This document shows, piece by piece, positions 11,025-24,000 of a DNA stretch of 64,000 nt. Below the pieces are notes generated by a model that worked only from the letters and a program-made list of their open reading frames with translations, was not told the origin of the DNA and ran no database searches. Location of the stretch: the NCBI GenBank assembly GCA_900618425.1, contig UZAN01039627.1:49468-113467 (forward strand), read 5' to 3'. The translations under genes were made by a program, and so were the position numbers. This DNA is from Echinostoma caproni. Its lineage: Eukaryota; Platyhelminthes; Trematoda; Plagiorchiida; Echinostomatidae. The first letter of the stretch is position 1. Every line of letters begins with the position of its first letter.

Positions 11025-12980
11025 TCAACATGGGATGTGCTCCTGGATCCGTGTATCGCAACTGCCTCTCTGTTCTGCTAATGTAAGATGCTCGCATTCA
11101 CATTCAAACTGGTAAATGATGTGTGATCCGGCAAACAGTGGCAGAGGTTGCTTTGCGTTTCGAGTATGGATGCCTGTGGTTGTGTACAAGAACATGGGGT
11201 TGGCAGTATTACGAATGTGTTTTATCATACTTTTCAATCGGTCGAAGAGAATCAGGCTGATGTCATCGTCTTTGGAGGGAAGGTAAATGTAGACCTTTAT
11301 CTCAGGAACATCTTATACTGCTGGGGTTTGGTCCGGTGTCCGATTGAACTTCTTAATAAAACTGCCCGAGCAACTGTTCTCGACAAGAATTGATTGATGT
11401 TGGTTCAGCTTCTCTTGTAGGCTGTCCTCGATGCCAGTACGCCGCACTTGATTGAATAGTGCTTTCATTACACTGCGTTTGAAGTTGAGTGATACGAAGC
11501 TATGGAATTGTAGATATTGACCCGTCCATATACTCTTGCGGTATACCGTCGCCCTGTGAATTATTCCGTCTGGCATCCTTTTCATTTGAATGTCAAAAAA
11601 TGCTGGGCGATCGGCTTGCTTTTCTTCCAGTGAGAAATCTATGGTACTGTGCAAACTGTTTATGACTGCAAAGGAAGAAGTTGCTTGCTGTCAGTCTTGT
11701 CCTCTGAGGGGTTTATCAATCACGTATGTTCTAAATAATACAAACTGGTTTATGATATGTGCTACCTCACTTTTCAGCTTCGTTACGAATAATTCCACAA
11801 GGACAGGTCCCAAGTGGCTTCCCATCAGCACAACGTTTATTATCGAAAAGCTGAAACTGATGTGCATAAAAGTAGAAGACGTTCCAGCTTCAATTTTCAA
11901 TTTATGCTGCTCAATATTTTGATATTCGATTATCTCACGCACAGGCAAGTTACTGAATACTTATTCAATATACACAGAAGCCAATAATTTATCTTTCATG
12001 TAGAAGTCATCGATTAGCTCAACTAGTTCAAACCCGACCTTAACGTCAAATTTAGACATACGATCCCGAACTTATTGCAACAACTGTGCCAATCATTTTT
12101 CCGCTGGGTTTGTGGATAATTGATCATCGATAAGATGGGTATCCGTGGAATTCCTGACTTATGTGTCTTAAAGAGGCCACACGGTTGAGGTATAGTGCTG
12201 CCAGTTGGTTTGAAAGGCTTGAAATTAACGTTACTGATGAATCCACCTCTCATTAATTTTCGTAAACCTTTTGTGATACGTTTTTCTACTGTTGAGGGGT
12301 TACCGCTTTTCACTTCAGCTTAAAACTTCATTGTCTAGCAGAATAGGTGTCACTTTCTCAATGTATTTCTGTCGGTCAATGACCACTACCCCAGGGTCCT
12401 TGTCAGGTTGGCCGATCACCAAACGATTATCGAAAGTTTTTATTGTAGTGCTTCTATGTGTTCCTTATTTGACAGAGAACTGTTTCACTGAGGTTTTCAG
12501 GTGCTGACGTCCCAAATCAGACAGCTTGTTGTTTGGCAATCCAGCGTTTTCATCCGAGGTTGTTTCTAAGCCCTCAGGTTGGTCGAAAAAATACTACAAC
12601 TTCGTCTGCGTCGTGATCGACTTCACTGTCCCTTGTGGGATACAAAACCTAAGCCTACGGAACAGCGCCTTTTGCTGCATTGTTGTTAGACCAACAGGTT
12701 TAAAACAGATTTGGAAGTATCAAAAGACATGTTTGACTCACTCACAGTCTGTTAAGCGAGTTGTGCAATTGTTTGAACACGTTGTTTGGTTTTGTTCACT
12801 GCTCCACGACCAAAGTTCTTGATTTTGATTCGACACAATAGAGATAGATTATCCTAAACTTTCCGCTTCCTCAAGAACGTTACTGAGTATCCAACCAATC
12901 GGTGTCTAGTCTCCTCAATGTGGCACTTCATCACACGTCGAAAGTTGCATTTGGTTGGCTTCATTTTTTCAGTCCGTAGT
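11025..12980 (-). mobile_element. Penelope-like retroelement relic 2 (minus)
   Basis: Reading down the minus strand from about 12980: an N-terminal region with KPTKCNFRRVMKCHIEE; DPGVVVIDRQKYIEK (about 12355-12400), the PLE counterpart of K.G..VVh....Y; STIPQPCGLFKTHKSGIPR (within 12023-12313); motif B as GSHLGPVLVELFVTK (within 11691-11948); a well-preserved linker AFFDIQMKR...YRKSIWTGQYLQFHS...KRSVMKALF (11313-11654); and a GIY-YIG remnant YQFECECE...RIQEHIP (11025-11237). Motif C is degraded (FRTYVIDKP in place of the Y.DD context) and frames shift between blocks. It is clearly a dead element, related to but distinct from relic 1. Confidence 0.88.
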
Positions 12981-13186
12981 CGCTTACAGTAGGCTAATGG
13001 AAGGGGATTTTGTGGAACACAATCATTTAGAAATCGAATTCAATCAGTTTGTTTTGCAAGCTTGCACCTCAGCTTCACAAGCCCATCCAAGAGCTTTATA
13101 GTTGTTTTCGGGATACGAGTATGCCCAACAATTGAAACATGTATTTCCCGAGATAAACTTGGGGAGCTAGATTGCTCAACTTTTGC

Positions 13187-13280
13187 CCAAACAGATTTCG
13201 CTGCGAACACCAACCCCCGGTTGCTTAGGTTTGCGGAGTCAGTTCCCTACAGGAAATGGAAACCTGACCTGTGTGTGCGA
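13187..13280 (+). repeat. 95-bp repeat R, copy 2 (plus)
   Basis: This is the plus-strand partner of 10733-10830, sharing AACACC.ACYCCCGGYTGC, TTAGGTTTGCGGAGTC and CTGTGTGTGC blocks. Similarity falls away on both sides, so the repeat is about 95 bp as seen. Upstream sequence up to about 13060 is not shared. Confidence 0.65.
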
Positions 13281-13289
13281 AAAGAACGT

Positions 13290-15250
13290 TCGAATAAACA
13301 ATGAATTTCTCGATACACTCACTTTCCTTTCGATAAATTGGCAAAAATGCAATCAGCTTTCAAGGCCATCAATTGAAGGGTTGGAAAAACTCACAAATAT
13401 ATCCATTGATCTAGAAAAAACGGAAGTCCAATCAATGACAATAAAAAGTCACGTTCTGCTAATATGCACTCATTTATGAAGTAAACTGATGATTAATTTG
13501 AATCCTCTGTTGCCCCAATAAATTTTTGATACTTTATTCACTCAATATAACTGGTTTGATTTGCTTGTGAAAAAATGTTCAATTCCCCCCAAAAATTCAA
13601 TTATGAAACTAAATTTCTGTGAGACATTTGAAAACTGGATTCAACGATACACAAACCTTTCAGGTTTGGATCTAAACTTTCTCCCGTAATGCCTCCGTTA
13701 GGGTTTTTCTGATACACTTTTCGTGTAATGATTGTGAGGTCCCCCAGTTTTATCATTTTTCAGCCCAAAAGGCCGAGAACAAGTTTTGTGGTATAGGTTG
13801 TTTATCATGACTATAAAGAGAAACTCATTTGTCCACTGAAAATTTGTTTTGAGCGGAATAGCCCAAGCAGGACAATCTCTTTGTGAAGCGCTATGCGCTA
13901 CACGCCATACTTGTTTAATGCAAAATACGGCTGAAATGGTGGAAGGTGACATCATCAATGTATGATCAGTCTCTTCGGCGTGTGTGGACATTGTTCCATT
14001 TTAGTAGACTGTTCACGCATGCAAAATTAACTGCCTTAGATAACATCCACGAAAATCAACTGCATGTTTTGGAGCACACACGTAGTAAACATGTTGATCC
14101 GTAACATATGAATAAATGTTTATCAGATAATTGCAATCCTATAACTCCCGTTACATAACCACACACAAGCACATGCAAGGAAAACATCCCTGGAGAAAAC
14201 CAAACCCTACAAAATGTGACACACTAAGCTCCATTTTCGATCTCATTTCTGTTCTCACAAGTTTCGTTATACTGATCGGAGGAAGAGATTAGTTACGAAT
14301 TAGCGAAACGTCATTTCACTGACAATCTCACTTATACCGGCCAAAGGAAATCGGGTCAATCGGTCCTTAGTGCGTGTTTGTCACAAATTCCGGCGCTGCA
14401 AAGCGATCAAACTAAGCAACAAAATCAGAATACGGAGCCCCCCAGTGAATGGAAGCCTTTGGCTTGACATTGGAACAGATTACGAACTAAGCCAGGCAAT
14501 GCAACAGTAGTTAACGCTTATCTCATGGTTCTACGTTGCACCTCACCCGGCCCCATCTTCGCTTACACACACTCACCCTCGGTCCACATAGGGCATGCCG
14601 CTTTTAGAATGTGAAGTAGAAGCAAGGACTAGTCGAAATTATCGTTAACTGTCATCTTGGTAAAATGACGGTTCATCAACGTCCAGTTCTAACTCAATAA
14701 CCTAAGCTAACCGCTGCGAAAATAAATTATTAGGTTTGACTAAATAATTCCTTAGTCCGGTTAGTTACGCACGCACGCACACACAAACATACACGAACTT
14801 AATTTAAATCCTCGTATCAATGAGTTTGTAGCAATGCGTACAAGCACTGACGTGCATAATTTGCATAGAAATGGGTAATTTTTCCATTATAATAAATGCC
14901 ACAAAGAATGGGTGAAAGAGTGCAAACCGGTGGATAACACCGTGAACTGAATGGCCAGAGGGTAAAAGAGATGAATTCATAAGAAGGAATTCAAGCAGAA
15001 TCATGGGTTTTGAACAGTCTAGGCTAGTGGGAGGGAAGTTGTCTCGATTTATTTCTCTTCTCCAATTAAATGAACTCATGGTGCAGTTATTTTGCACAAT
15101 CTGATGCGTGAAATAATGTATTCAGAATATAGAATAATATAGAGTAAAATGCTAGAATATTCTCTTGTTTTTCTACCACATTCAGTGACTGACTGATAGA
15201 TGATCAAGCAAACTGAAAGACTGACGCACGGACTAACAGATTAACTGAAA
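13290..15250. other. intergenic, no supported gene
   Basis: There are frames of up to 98 codons on both strands without domain signatures. A CA/GCAC-rich patch lies at 14768-14792. The stretch 14520-14600 is C-rich and resembles sequence downstream of PLE relic 1, but I could not align it convincingly. Confidence 0.35.
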
Positions 15251-15252
15251 AA

Positions 15253-15344
15253 CTGACCGACTGTCTGACTGACTGACTGACTGACTGACTGACTGACTGA
15301 CTGACTGACTGACTGACTGATTGACTGACTGACCGACTGACTGA
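15253..15344. repeat. (CTGA)n tetranucleotide microsatellite
   Basis: About 14 near-perfect CTGA units run from 15265 to 15320. Imperfect units on both sides (TTGA, CCGA) extend the array to 15253-15344. Because the unit is four bases, every frame repeats with period 12, which yields a spurious SVSQ-repeat open frame on the minus strand. Confidence 0.95.
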
Positions 15345-16149
15345 ACGAAGATTAGCGGAGAAGAACCTCGTTTTATCGATTTATTGTTTTGTTGTAATAA
15401 CACATTGTTTCGAAGGGAATCATGAAATATTACCACTTCTCAAATGCCTGTTTCACATATTCAACTTTCATAGTTCTCAAAATAAACAACTCATTGAAAG
15501 CCGTGCTTTAAAAGGAGAACCGGTTGTTGATAGTTTATTGTGAATATCCGCTACTATTGATTTTTTTAAACTCATTAGTATATTTTACTTCTTCCACCTC
15601 GTCATTGACAAACATGAGAAAAAAGCAACTGTTCCTTAATTGAGGTTTCATTTGAGCCTATTCATGTTCCGGCAATCAATCTCTGTATCCACTTTTTGGA
15701 TGAGTTTTATTTCTGGATAGTCCGATATAACCATAAGTAAATAAAGCATCTTCTATACAGCGATAAACTCTAAACCGGTAGTTTTCTCTCTTTATAGGCA
15801 ACAATTTCGCAATACTATGACTGGGATTGAGATCGTGAATGTTTGGTTCGAAAGTCCTCACATGTTTCGTTCAGTGGCCCAAACTATGATGTATAGGCTC
15901 GTTTGAGTAGATAGAGATGCAAGCCAAAGAGACTCGATGAATTTCGATACGGAAATTATTGAACTCAACAGAAGTGATACTCACTCAATCAGATCATGCA
16001 CAAGAAAGACCTGACTTGGTGGGAGGCTTTCGATTGGGGTTAACAGATAGTCAACTGTCTCTCTCTTCAGTGCTATCGGGCCAAATTGAACTGAGTGAAT
16101 ATCTCTGAAGGCGACACCTGAACAAACATGAATTGGCAATTCGGTTCAG

Positions 16150-16330
16150 CTATGGCATGAGCTGGTTGGCACAGCGGTAACACACACACCTTCCATGAGA
16201 TGGGTCCGGAGTACGAATCCCGGACGAAACGATTGATATGAACTGCTGATAAGCTCTAATAAGAACAAAACTCGAACCTAATGCTTCCGAATATATGGTT
16301 GACTGTTAGGGCTGAGGAATGTGCGTGACG
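16150..16330 (+). mobile_element. tRNA-headed SINE with hammerhead-like tail (A)
   Basis: The A box TGGCACAGCGG (16168-16178) matches TRGYNNARNNG exactly. The B-box-like GTACGAATCC (16211-16220) has one mismatch. About 25 bp later comes a hammerhead-like segment (16240-16290) ending in CTAATGCTTCC. The order of pol III head then hammerhead is that of the schistosome SM-alpha SINE family. Head spacing suits pol III transcription, but the head lacks tRNA acceptor pairing. Boundaries are approximate. Confidence 0.7.
16240..16290 (+). ncRNA. degenerate hammerhead in SINE A
   Basis: CTGATAA (16246-16252) is followed by GCTCT, loop AATA, AGAAC and AAAAC. Compared with the core CUGAUGA / stem II / GAAAC, one base is changed in the first box and G is changed to A in the second. 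Four of five stem II pairs can still form (G-C, U-A, C-G, U-A). The core changes should abolish cleavage. Confidence 0.55.
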
Positions 16331-16389
16331 GTGAAGACCGAAGAATGGTCAGTCCTAATCAGTTAACTAACACAATCATTATCGTTTGT

Positions 16390-19170
16390 TTTATATAAAC
16401 CTGATTACAATTCTGATTTATTAAAACGTCTAGCTGTACACGAAGAGTTTATACATCAGGACCATTAAGGATCACTCTAGAACTAATTCAGATATTTGAA
16501 GCCCTAAAAACCTGATAAAAATTGAAAACTTTAAGCATTTCCTTGATTTTGCTGGTAGCTAAAGTCAAACGCCACTTGGAGAAAATCTATTCAAGAGAAA
16601 CAGCTATACTCTTATCATTGTTATCATTAAATGTTTTTTTTGGATGATGCGGTTGTTGTACGCCCCGAAACCAAATACTACTGCGCTCAAAACTGATATG
16701 TAGGAAGGTCAAACTTTGCAGCAATTCTAATTCAAAAACGGAAGTCAGAATCCTTTGCGACATGTAGAAAGGGGGTTATGCATGAATCAATGTCCCATTT
16801 GAACTCCATATTAGATTACGTTTTCAAACACAACCGCCAAAACGCAAATAAAAGATAGTTATCGCGTCACAACATAACACTACTGTTACACTTATTTTGC
16901 AATATTATCATGATCGAAGTTTGTTCTCTCTTAATATCCGAACGGATCAGCTTTCCTAAACGGAAATTGCAATGTCTGGATCAGTGTTCATCAAACGAAA
17001 ACGTGGCACTCAGAAAATGTTCTGCTAAATATCCCTGACTGTTTTATTGTAGCCTGTACGTCTTGTGTAACGAATCGCGATGTATAGACCGGTGAAAAAA
17101 CAAGGCCTGTCTGACAGTCACAACGTAATGGAAAGGTTTTGTTTTGTTTTGTTTACTTCGAGAATTATGTTTTCTCTTACCTAAAAAAAGCTATCAAAAG
17201 CATGAGAAGAATGTTCATAATACCATAGAATATGTAAATCTTATGAGCATTTTTCCAAAAATTGAGTTTATTTTTGTTATAAATAATATTTAATCTATTG
17301 CAAAACTCAAAGTAATAAATCAGTAAGTAGAATGTGAACGGGTTCTCACCCAGCTTCCCGGCCGCTTCGAGTAGTATGGTGAGAAGTTTGCAAACTGTTC
17401 AGTGCCACAAATCAATTTAATTTTAATCTCTAGTCGTATTATTCACAAATTATCACGTCGAAGAAGCTACGCTAACAACTGCCGAAAATTATTGACGGAC
17501 AGATCGGCTACGGTTCTTATTATTAAACTGCTGTTTTGAAATAAGCCTATTAACCCTATTAACTTCCTTCGATCCAAGATTGGTAACTTCGCTTGCGATA
17601 TTTTTTTTATTGATCCACTTCATTGATTTGTTCACTATTATGATTGTAACTTTCTATTTGGAACCCCCCACTGGTCACTCTTAATCAGTTAAATGTTTGA
17701 ACAATCAATCGAATTATCAAAACCGTTCGACAATTCGACCTAATGCTCCTCCCACTGCCAGTGTAATATATTAAGGAGATAATTGTGAACCGATTTAAAA
17801 ATAAATAACCAAAAACATGAGTTTGTCAACTCATTTTGTTATTTGATTCAAATCAAATGTCTATTTGAAACATGTAGAAATGTTGCAAGCGACCGAAGAA
17901 GTTATGCACTTGTTTTCTGGTCGTTTCAGATATTCAACCCTGTTCTTTGTTCCAGGCTCACTTCGTTTCACGATCTGTTGTTCAATCCACCTGAAAGTTG
18001 CATTGAAACATATTCAGGATGAAATTTTCCATCACTATTTAAATGCGACACAAATGCGAATCATATACCAATCTCCACCTATTCATGTTCAAATTTATCC
18101 AGTTTTTGTTTTGTCCGCTGAGACGATACAAAGGGTTCTGTCACTGAGTTTGCACGTCTAAACCTAATCAGGTGTTTTACTTTGACGATTAAACTAGTTA
18201 ACAGCGAAGGAGAAAATTATTATCTTTGAGAAATTATTAATCTTATCGAACTACGTAACCTCAGATGTGTCTACTGGTGGCATTATTCGAGTGTATGAAA
18301 TTCAAAACCTTTTTATTGCTCACATTGTCAACTTCAGAGTCGTAAACCCTACTCCACTGTATATCCAGGATAGTAAATTTTTCATCCAACTTCTCGTTCT
18401 CAGATGTAATTACTGTTCTGCGCTATAACTATGAATTCATATTTTTTAACATATTATAATATTTAATTCCTTTCACTCCATCAATTTGTTCGGGGGGTGA
18501 ATTCTAGACATCTGTTCATTCACACAACGGTGCAGGTTTACGAACTAAATACTATAATTTTCCGACGTGGCCACTGTCGTTCGATTTGCTTCATACATCT
18601 ATTTGGATGTTTTTCATAGTCTGCGCGCCATAAACCCGATCGATTGATATAAATACTCCACAGCTAACCGTTTTTGTAGACGAAGAAAAATGTGGAACAA
18701 TAAGGGTATATTCTGTATTATCAAGTGAATTATATCCACGAGATTCGAGTTCTGCGATTGAAAAATTAATGAATTGAGCTATTTCATCTCAAAACATTTT
18801 GCTACTTAACCTATTTTTCATTTTCTTTGCTGTGCATACTTTTGACTGAAGTGTAAACATTAGGCCTACTGATTACCTTAGATCTTACTATAATTATTGC
18901 ATTAAACAACAAAATCAAAACTGTAATTTATCGATTTTTTTATAAACAGTAAGTCTAACCCTGAGGTTATTAGATAGTTTGATTTTAAACAACTCATAGT
19001 GTTCACGAGTGGTTAAGCAATGGTGTTTTACGCTGCACTAAGAAAAACTCTAATTCGGTTTCAAAAATCAGCATCATGCCTTATCAAACCACCCATTTTA
19101 CTATCGTTGAAATTATTGATTCGACAGCGATGAGGCATAATTGTAAGTACCCTATGCAATATTAGCGTCT
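16390..19170. other. intergenic, no supported gene
   Basis: The sequence is AT-rich with poly-T runs. One frame of 98 codons (17865-18161, +) contains FSGRFRYSTLFFVPG but no domain I know and no convincing splice pattern. Nothing else is supported. Confidence 0.4.
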
Positions 19171-19178
19171 TCTGCTGT

Positions 19179-19735
19179 GTGTATATATTACAGTTCTGTA
19201 AAGACGTTCCAGAGTCTGCATTCTCTAATCTACCTCAAACCGTTATGGCTAGCTTCCAAAACACATTAAATAAAAATCAGCAGAACTCATACACTGAAGA
19301 ACAGCTCCACCGAGCAGTCAAAATGATTGGAGGTTATAGTAGTTTGTTTTGGATTTCGTTAGTTTCAGTTGACATTTGTATGACAAAAGCACCTCCCCCT
19401 ACCCCCATTCAAAGGTCGTCGTCTCATTGCGTTTACGCCTTCTGCTGCAGCTGCAACGAAGCATACATTGGTAGAACCGACCGATCACTGCGATCTAGGA
19501 TGGCTGAGCACATCCCCAAGTATGTGCGTGATTCTATGACTCAGCCCCCATCACAGATTCTGACTGCATCACGTAGACCGACTTTGGTCATCGCACAGCA
19601 CTTGGTTGAAAGAGGTTCTCGATTTTGTTACGTCATTGAGACAAACACCACCTGGCGTCATTATCGATCGCTCACAACTAATCCACGCTATGCGTCGAAA
19701 AGCGTATGACCTTTATCCTTGGCCTGCTCTGGTCG
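19179..19735 (+). mobile_element. Penelope-like element 3' end (relic 3)
   Basis: An open frame of 176 codons (19179-19709) carries the C-terminal part of a PLE protein. The GIY-YIG nuclease is well conserved: CVYAFCCSCNEAYIGRT, then RSLRSRMAEHIPKYV, with the arginine of the second helix and a following H-L-V-E-R-G motif. No RT motifs are found upstream, so it is a 5'-truncated copy, as target-primed insertion often leaves. The last part (19606 onward) shifts frame. Of the four PLE fragments here it has the least damaged nuclease domain and may be the youngest. Confidence 0.85.
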
Positions 19736-20676
19736 CGTGCATCATACAAACACACTATACCAATTACGCACGCACACACGCGGTTAATACTAACCAGAGT
19801 TATTAATTCCCTTCAGTTTTCTATCTTGTTCAATGTTATACGTACGCGACCGATGAAAGTATCCGAAGGAATTCCCCTCGCAGTATTTGTATTCTGAATT
19901 GCCTGTTCAAGTTCATTACGGGATCCAAATGTTTCAGTTTTCTGAAATGAAACATTACTGATTTCTTCAACATTTTATTTATACAAGTCACCCGCATTTC
20001 GTGGTTTCATTTGAACCTCGTAACACGTTATTAAAACACGTTCATAGTTAAAGGTGTGAGCAAAATAATGAAAATGGGGATTTTGTTGCTTCAGTTCCGT
20101 TGGTTTTTTGAAAATTCGTCAGGTTTCCTTCTACTTTTTCGGTTTCGGAAAATGCGAGCTAACATCATGCTGCAATAGAATATCGTTTAATTCTTCACAC
20201 ATGTTTGACAACATTCTTGGTTTTGCCATCTTCTAAGGAAAGAGAACGCGGAAAAAAGGTAGAGTATACCGTGGAACTCGGTCTTCCTTGTTAGCTCCAC
20301 CAATAGTATGAATCTATCCACGCCAATCTAAGGAAGGAAAGTAGCCACTGACAGATAAAACGCAACCCAGTGGATCACAAGACCAGTGCACGCGATAAAT
20401 CATAATCCATCTTTTCAGCTTGGTTTCAAGCCTCCTATATTTTTCCTCTCCGTACTGACCTTTGAAGGTTATGATCCAGTTACGTGCATTCCCAACCCGA
20501 CTACTGGTGTTCAGGAAGCGGTAAATAACACTATAAGATCTACAGAGCCTGGCAACTTTTTACTGTCTAATGATGAGACGTGTTCTGAACAGTCCGAAAT
20601 TAGTATTACTGAACGAACTAAAGGTTCCTTCGTCTTTCTTGTGTTTAACAGTCATGATTTGTCCTGTTTTTTTTAG

Positions 20677-21049
20677 ATGGATTCAGCTAATCATATCCAC
20701 GTAAACGCTTTACGCACCACCACGGGTGAGACACCCACCGGACGGAATACACTCAACACATCTTCTCGTCTATTTGAGATCGCTCTCCAGGCGACTGTGG
20801 CCAACGCAGATGCAGCTCGCGAAGAGAGTGAACAAAGTGGTTCAGGGATTCAGCACAAACGTCCCTCGACTTATGCAAGTCAGACGCGTTCGGTACATTT
20901 GACCCCACAACAGTGGCAACTATTAAACGATTACCATGAACACGAGTTATTCATTCGGACTCGTAGTTGGGGGTTTTGTGTGGCCATATTCGGGGTCGGT
21001 TTAGCTCTGTTTGGTTGTGGAAGTCCAGCGTGGAAATGGATCGGCAACG
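20677..21049 (+). CDS. gene 1 exon 1: N-tail and TM1
   Basis: ATG follows the acceptor CTGTTTTTTTTAG directly. The exon encodes 124 codons plus one base (G) and ends at donor GTGAGT (21050). It carries LTPQQWQLLNDYHEHELF, TM1 (WGFCVAIFGVGLALFGCG) and the start of loop 1 (SPAWKWIGN), the place where claudins have P.W. The phase 1 end matches every downstream exon of this gene. Confidence 0.85.
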
Positions 21050-24000
21050 GTGAGTAGTCCTTCTCGGCATATGAATATGATTTAGCGGAGTAATTTTAAG
21101 ATTTTACTTATTACTGTGAACGTCATTCGCGTGCTGTTCAGATAATTGTAATCATTCGCGGGTCATGATAGCTTCAAAACCTAACGATATTTCGTATGGT
21201 TTTTGCAATATGTCCTCGCAAGTACTGAAATATTACCACTTTTGTTCTCCTGGGTTAAATGTTTGCATTTCTCAGAATCTTTGTTGAAATCTAAGTTCTC
21301 TAATAACTAGTTAGTTGACAGGTGAAGCTAAGTCTGTTACACAAAAACGGAGCGTAATTTACTAATCAAGGATGTACGTGGTTGCATGAGAAAGTAATGC
21401 CATTTCCAAATAATAAAAATGCAACGTGAATATTCAGTCTGAAACCTAATACTATTTGTTCGGTCTCATCACCATTACGAATCCATCTATCCAAATTGAC
21501 ACACAAGCACTTGAACATTGGCAGTTGGTCAAAATGTTTTACCATATCCATACGCGATACAACATAACTCATCTTTGCTAACGTGTCATGATCCTGGAAC
21601 TGGGATAATGTCAACAGTAGCTTTCGGAGTTATCACTGATACACTGCTGACGAACCTGTGGTCTCGGTCAGGAACCAATAATCACAAAATTGTATCTATC
21701 CAAGCATTACGGTCACGTACCTAATCAAGGTTATTCTTCGCTTTCTGTTCAAATCAACGATTTATACCAATTTTTTCTCTGCCTGGTACGGCAGTGCCTC
21801 AATTCTAATTGGAGGAAAAGAATACATTTGATTTGCATCAGTGGACATCCATTGTCACACTTGCTCAGTCTCATCTAACATCTGTGACCTTGAGGATTTT
21901 ACTGTTGTTCGTTGGTTTTAGATGCGCATTTAATTGATTGCTTTCGAACCGTGTTTTATCGCGCAGAATGCAAAAAATAAAAGATACATATCTCACAGCA
22001 TATACAGCGAAAAATAAACTCCGGGAGTAGTAAAATTACAGGGAAATGTGCAACCACAGTGACAGATGGAGAGACTCAATGATTCTTCTTTGATCCACAT
22101 CCGGTACTGGGAATACTTTCGGGAAACTCATTTATCGCCTAGAATGCGCAAAGAAAGATCCTGGGCAAGAGATCTACGTAAGTGCAACAGAAGATCAGGT
22201 GTTTGTCGGCATTAAATTCTATTCCATTATTAATCGCAACACAAATAAATCGCTGTAAAATAAATCCCAGCGAAAAGGCGACACAGTTACATGTTTGACT
22301 ACTAAGCACAAACAATGCATTTGGAAAATGATGTCAAATAGCGAATCAAAACAGCAAACGACTAATCGGAATAACTTATATCGCTTTCAGTGCACGACAG
22401 GCTTTCCATCCTTACTCTTGCACATCTCATTGTTACTTATTCTCTTCATATCGCTTCTCAAGTGAATGCGATATTGACCAGGATTTCTGCATAGTTTCAT
22501 AGTCTGAGTACCCTCCGATTGTAGAAGTGTTTGCCCAATACTATGCATTTCATTTGAAGCCAAGACGAACCTCAATAGCCTTGATATACCTCGAACTCAT
22601 GGTGACCATTGAACTATCGATTTTCCNAAAGTGCAGAGCTACTCAAAGGGAATATGTACTAAGCCAACCCTAATGACAGCCACTGTAGGAGGATGCATCC
22701 AGTTGGAATCAATCCCAAATATTACTTGAGGAATTCTCCGACCGTACGTTCATTTTATTTTAAGACCTATGCACATTTCGATAACCATAACGTTGCACGC
22801 GCGGATGCAACAGAGATGAGAAATAATGCGACCAAGGTAAGAGAAACAACAAGATAAAACGAATAACTACTGTGTACAAAGGAATGACGATTAAGTATGC
22901 ATTGGAAGAGTTTCTACAAGGCTGCAAAACGGCGCAACAGTGATGAAAAACATCTGAAGCGACTGTNNNNNNNNNNNNNNNNNNNNNNNNNNNNNNNNNN
23001 NNNNNNNNNNNNNNNNNNNNNNNNNNNNNNNNNNNNNNNNNNNNNNNNNNNNNNNNNNNNNNNNNNNNNNNNNNNNNNNNNNNNNNNNNNNNNNNNNNNN
23101 NNNNNNNNNNNNNNNNNNNNNNNNNNNNNNNNNNNNNNNNNNNNNNNNNNNNNNNNNNNNNNNNNNNNNNNNNNNNNNNNNNNNNNNNNNNNNNNNNNNN
23201 NNNNNNNNNNNNNNNNNNNNNNNNNNNNNNNNNNNNNNNNNNNNNNNNNNNNNNNNNNNNNNNNNNNNNNNNNNNNNNNNNNNNNNNNNNNNNNNNNNNN
23301 NNNNNNNNNNNNNNNNNNNNNNNNNNNNNNNNNNNNNNNNNNNNNNNNNNNNNNNNNNNNNNNNNNNNNNNNNNNNNNNNNNNNNNNNNNNNNNNNNNNN
23401 NNNNNNNNNNNNNNNNNNNNNNNNNNNNNNNNNNNNNNNNNNNNNNNNNNNNNNNNNNNNNNNNNNNNNNNNNNNNNNNNNNNNNNNNNNNNNNNNNNNN
23501 NNNNNNNNNNNNNNNNNNNNNNNNNNNNNNNNNNNNNNNNNNNNNNNNNNNNNNNNNNNNNNNNNNNNNNNNNNNNNNNNNNNNNNNNNNNNNNNNNNNN
23601 NNNNNNNNNNNNNNNAGCGACTGTATATGACCAGTTCAGTGGAACGAAGAGCAATAAGCATCCATTCATGTGTTCTTTAACGACGGGGTGAAGGGGAACA
23701 TAAAAATCCTGTTGTAAATGGAACTGTATACTACTGATTGCCTCTTCATACTGGTCCTTTAGATATTTGATAGGTAGATAAATGGGAACTACTTCACAGA
23801 ATAAGTGGTCACTATGGAGGACATGGTTTCATTTTCTCATGACAACTGATCTCTAGGCAAAATTTAGCTAACATGTGGCCTAGCATCATCACACGGAATG
23901 CAAATCCAGCCCGTAACATAATCAGGTTATCGCAAGGACACAACAGGTAGTGCTTCATCCTCTCGGAAGACCCGGAGTACATTTTGGGATGACAGTCATG

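Noticed and set aside
14268..14312. Another hammerhead (CTGATCGGAGGA...GCGAAACGTC)
   Set aside because: GCGAAACGTC fits, but the first box is not CUGANGA next to a stem, and no stem II can be drawn.
15233..15436. SVSQ-repeat protein on the minus strand
   Set aside because: It is a translation of the CTGA microsatellite, which is open in several frames by periodicity.
17865..18161. A 98-codon frame as a gene
   Set aside because: No known motif and no supporting splice or poly(A) context. This length is common by chance in this window.
22891..23691. Long open frames across the N-gaps (also 44833-45860 and 58252-58614)
   Set aside because: They consist almost entirely of undetermined residues; the length is an artefact of the gaps.
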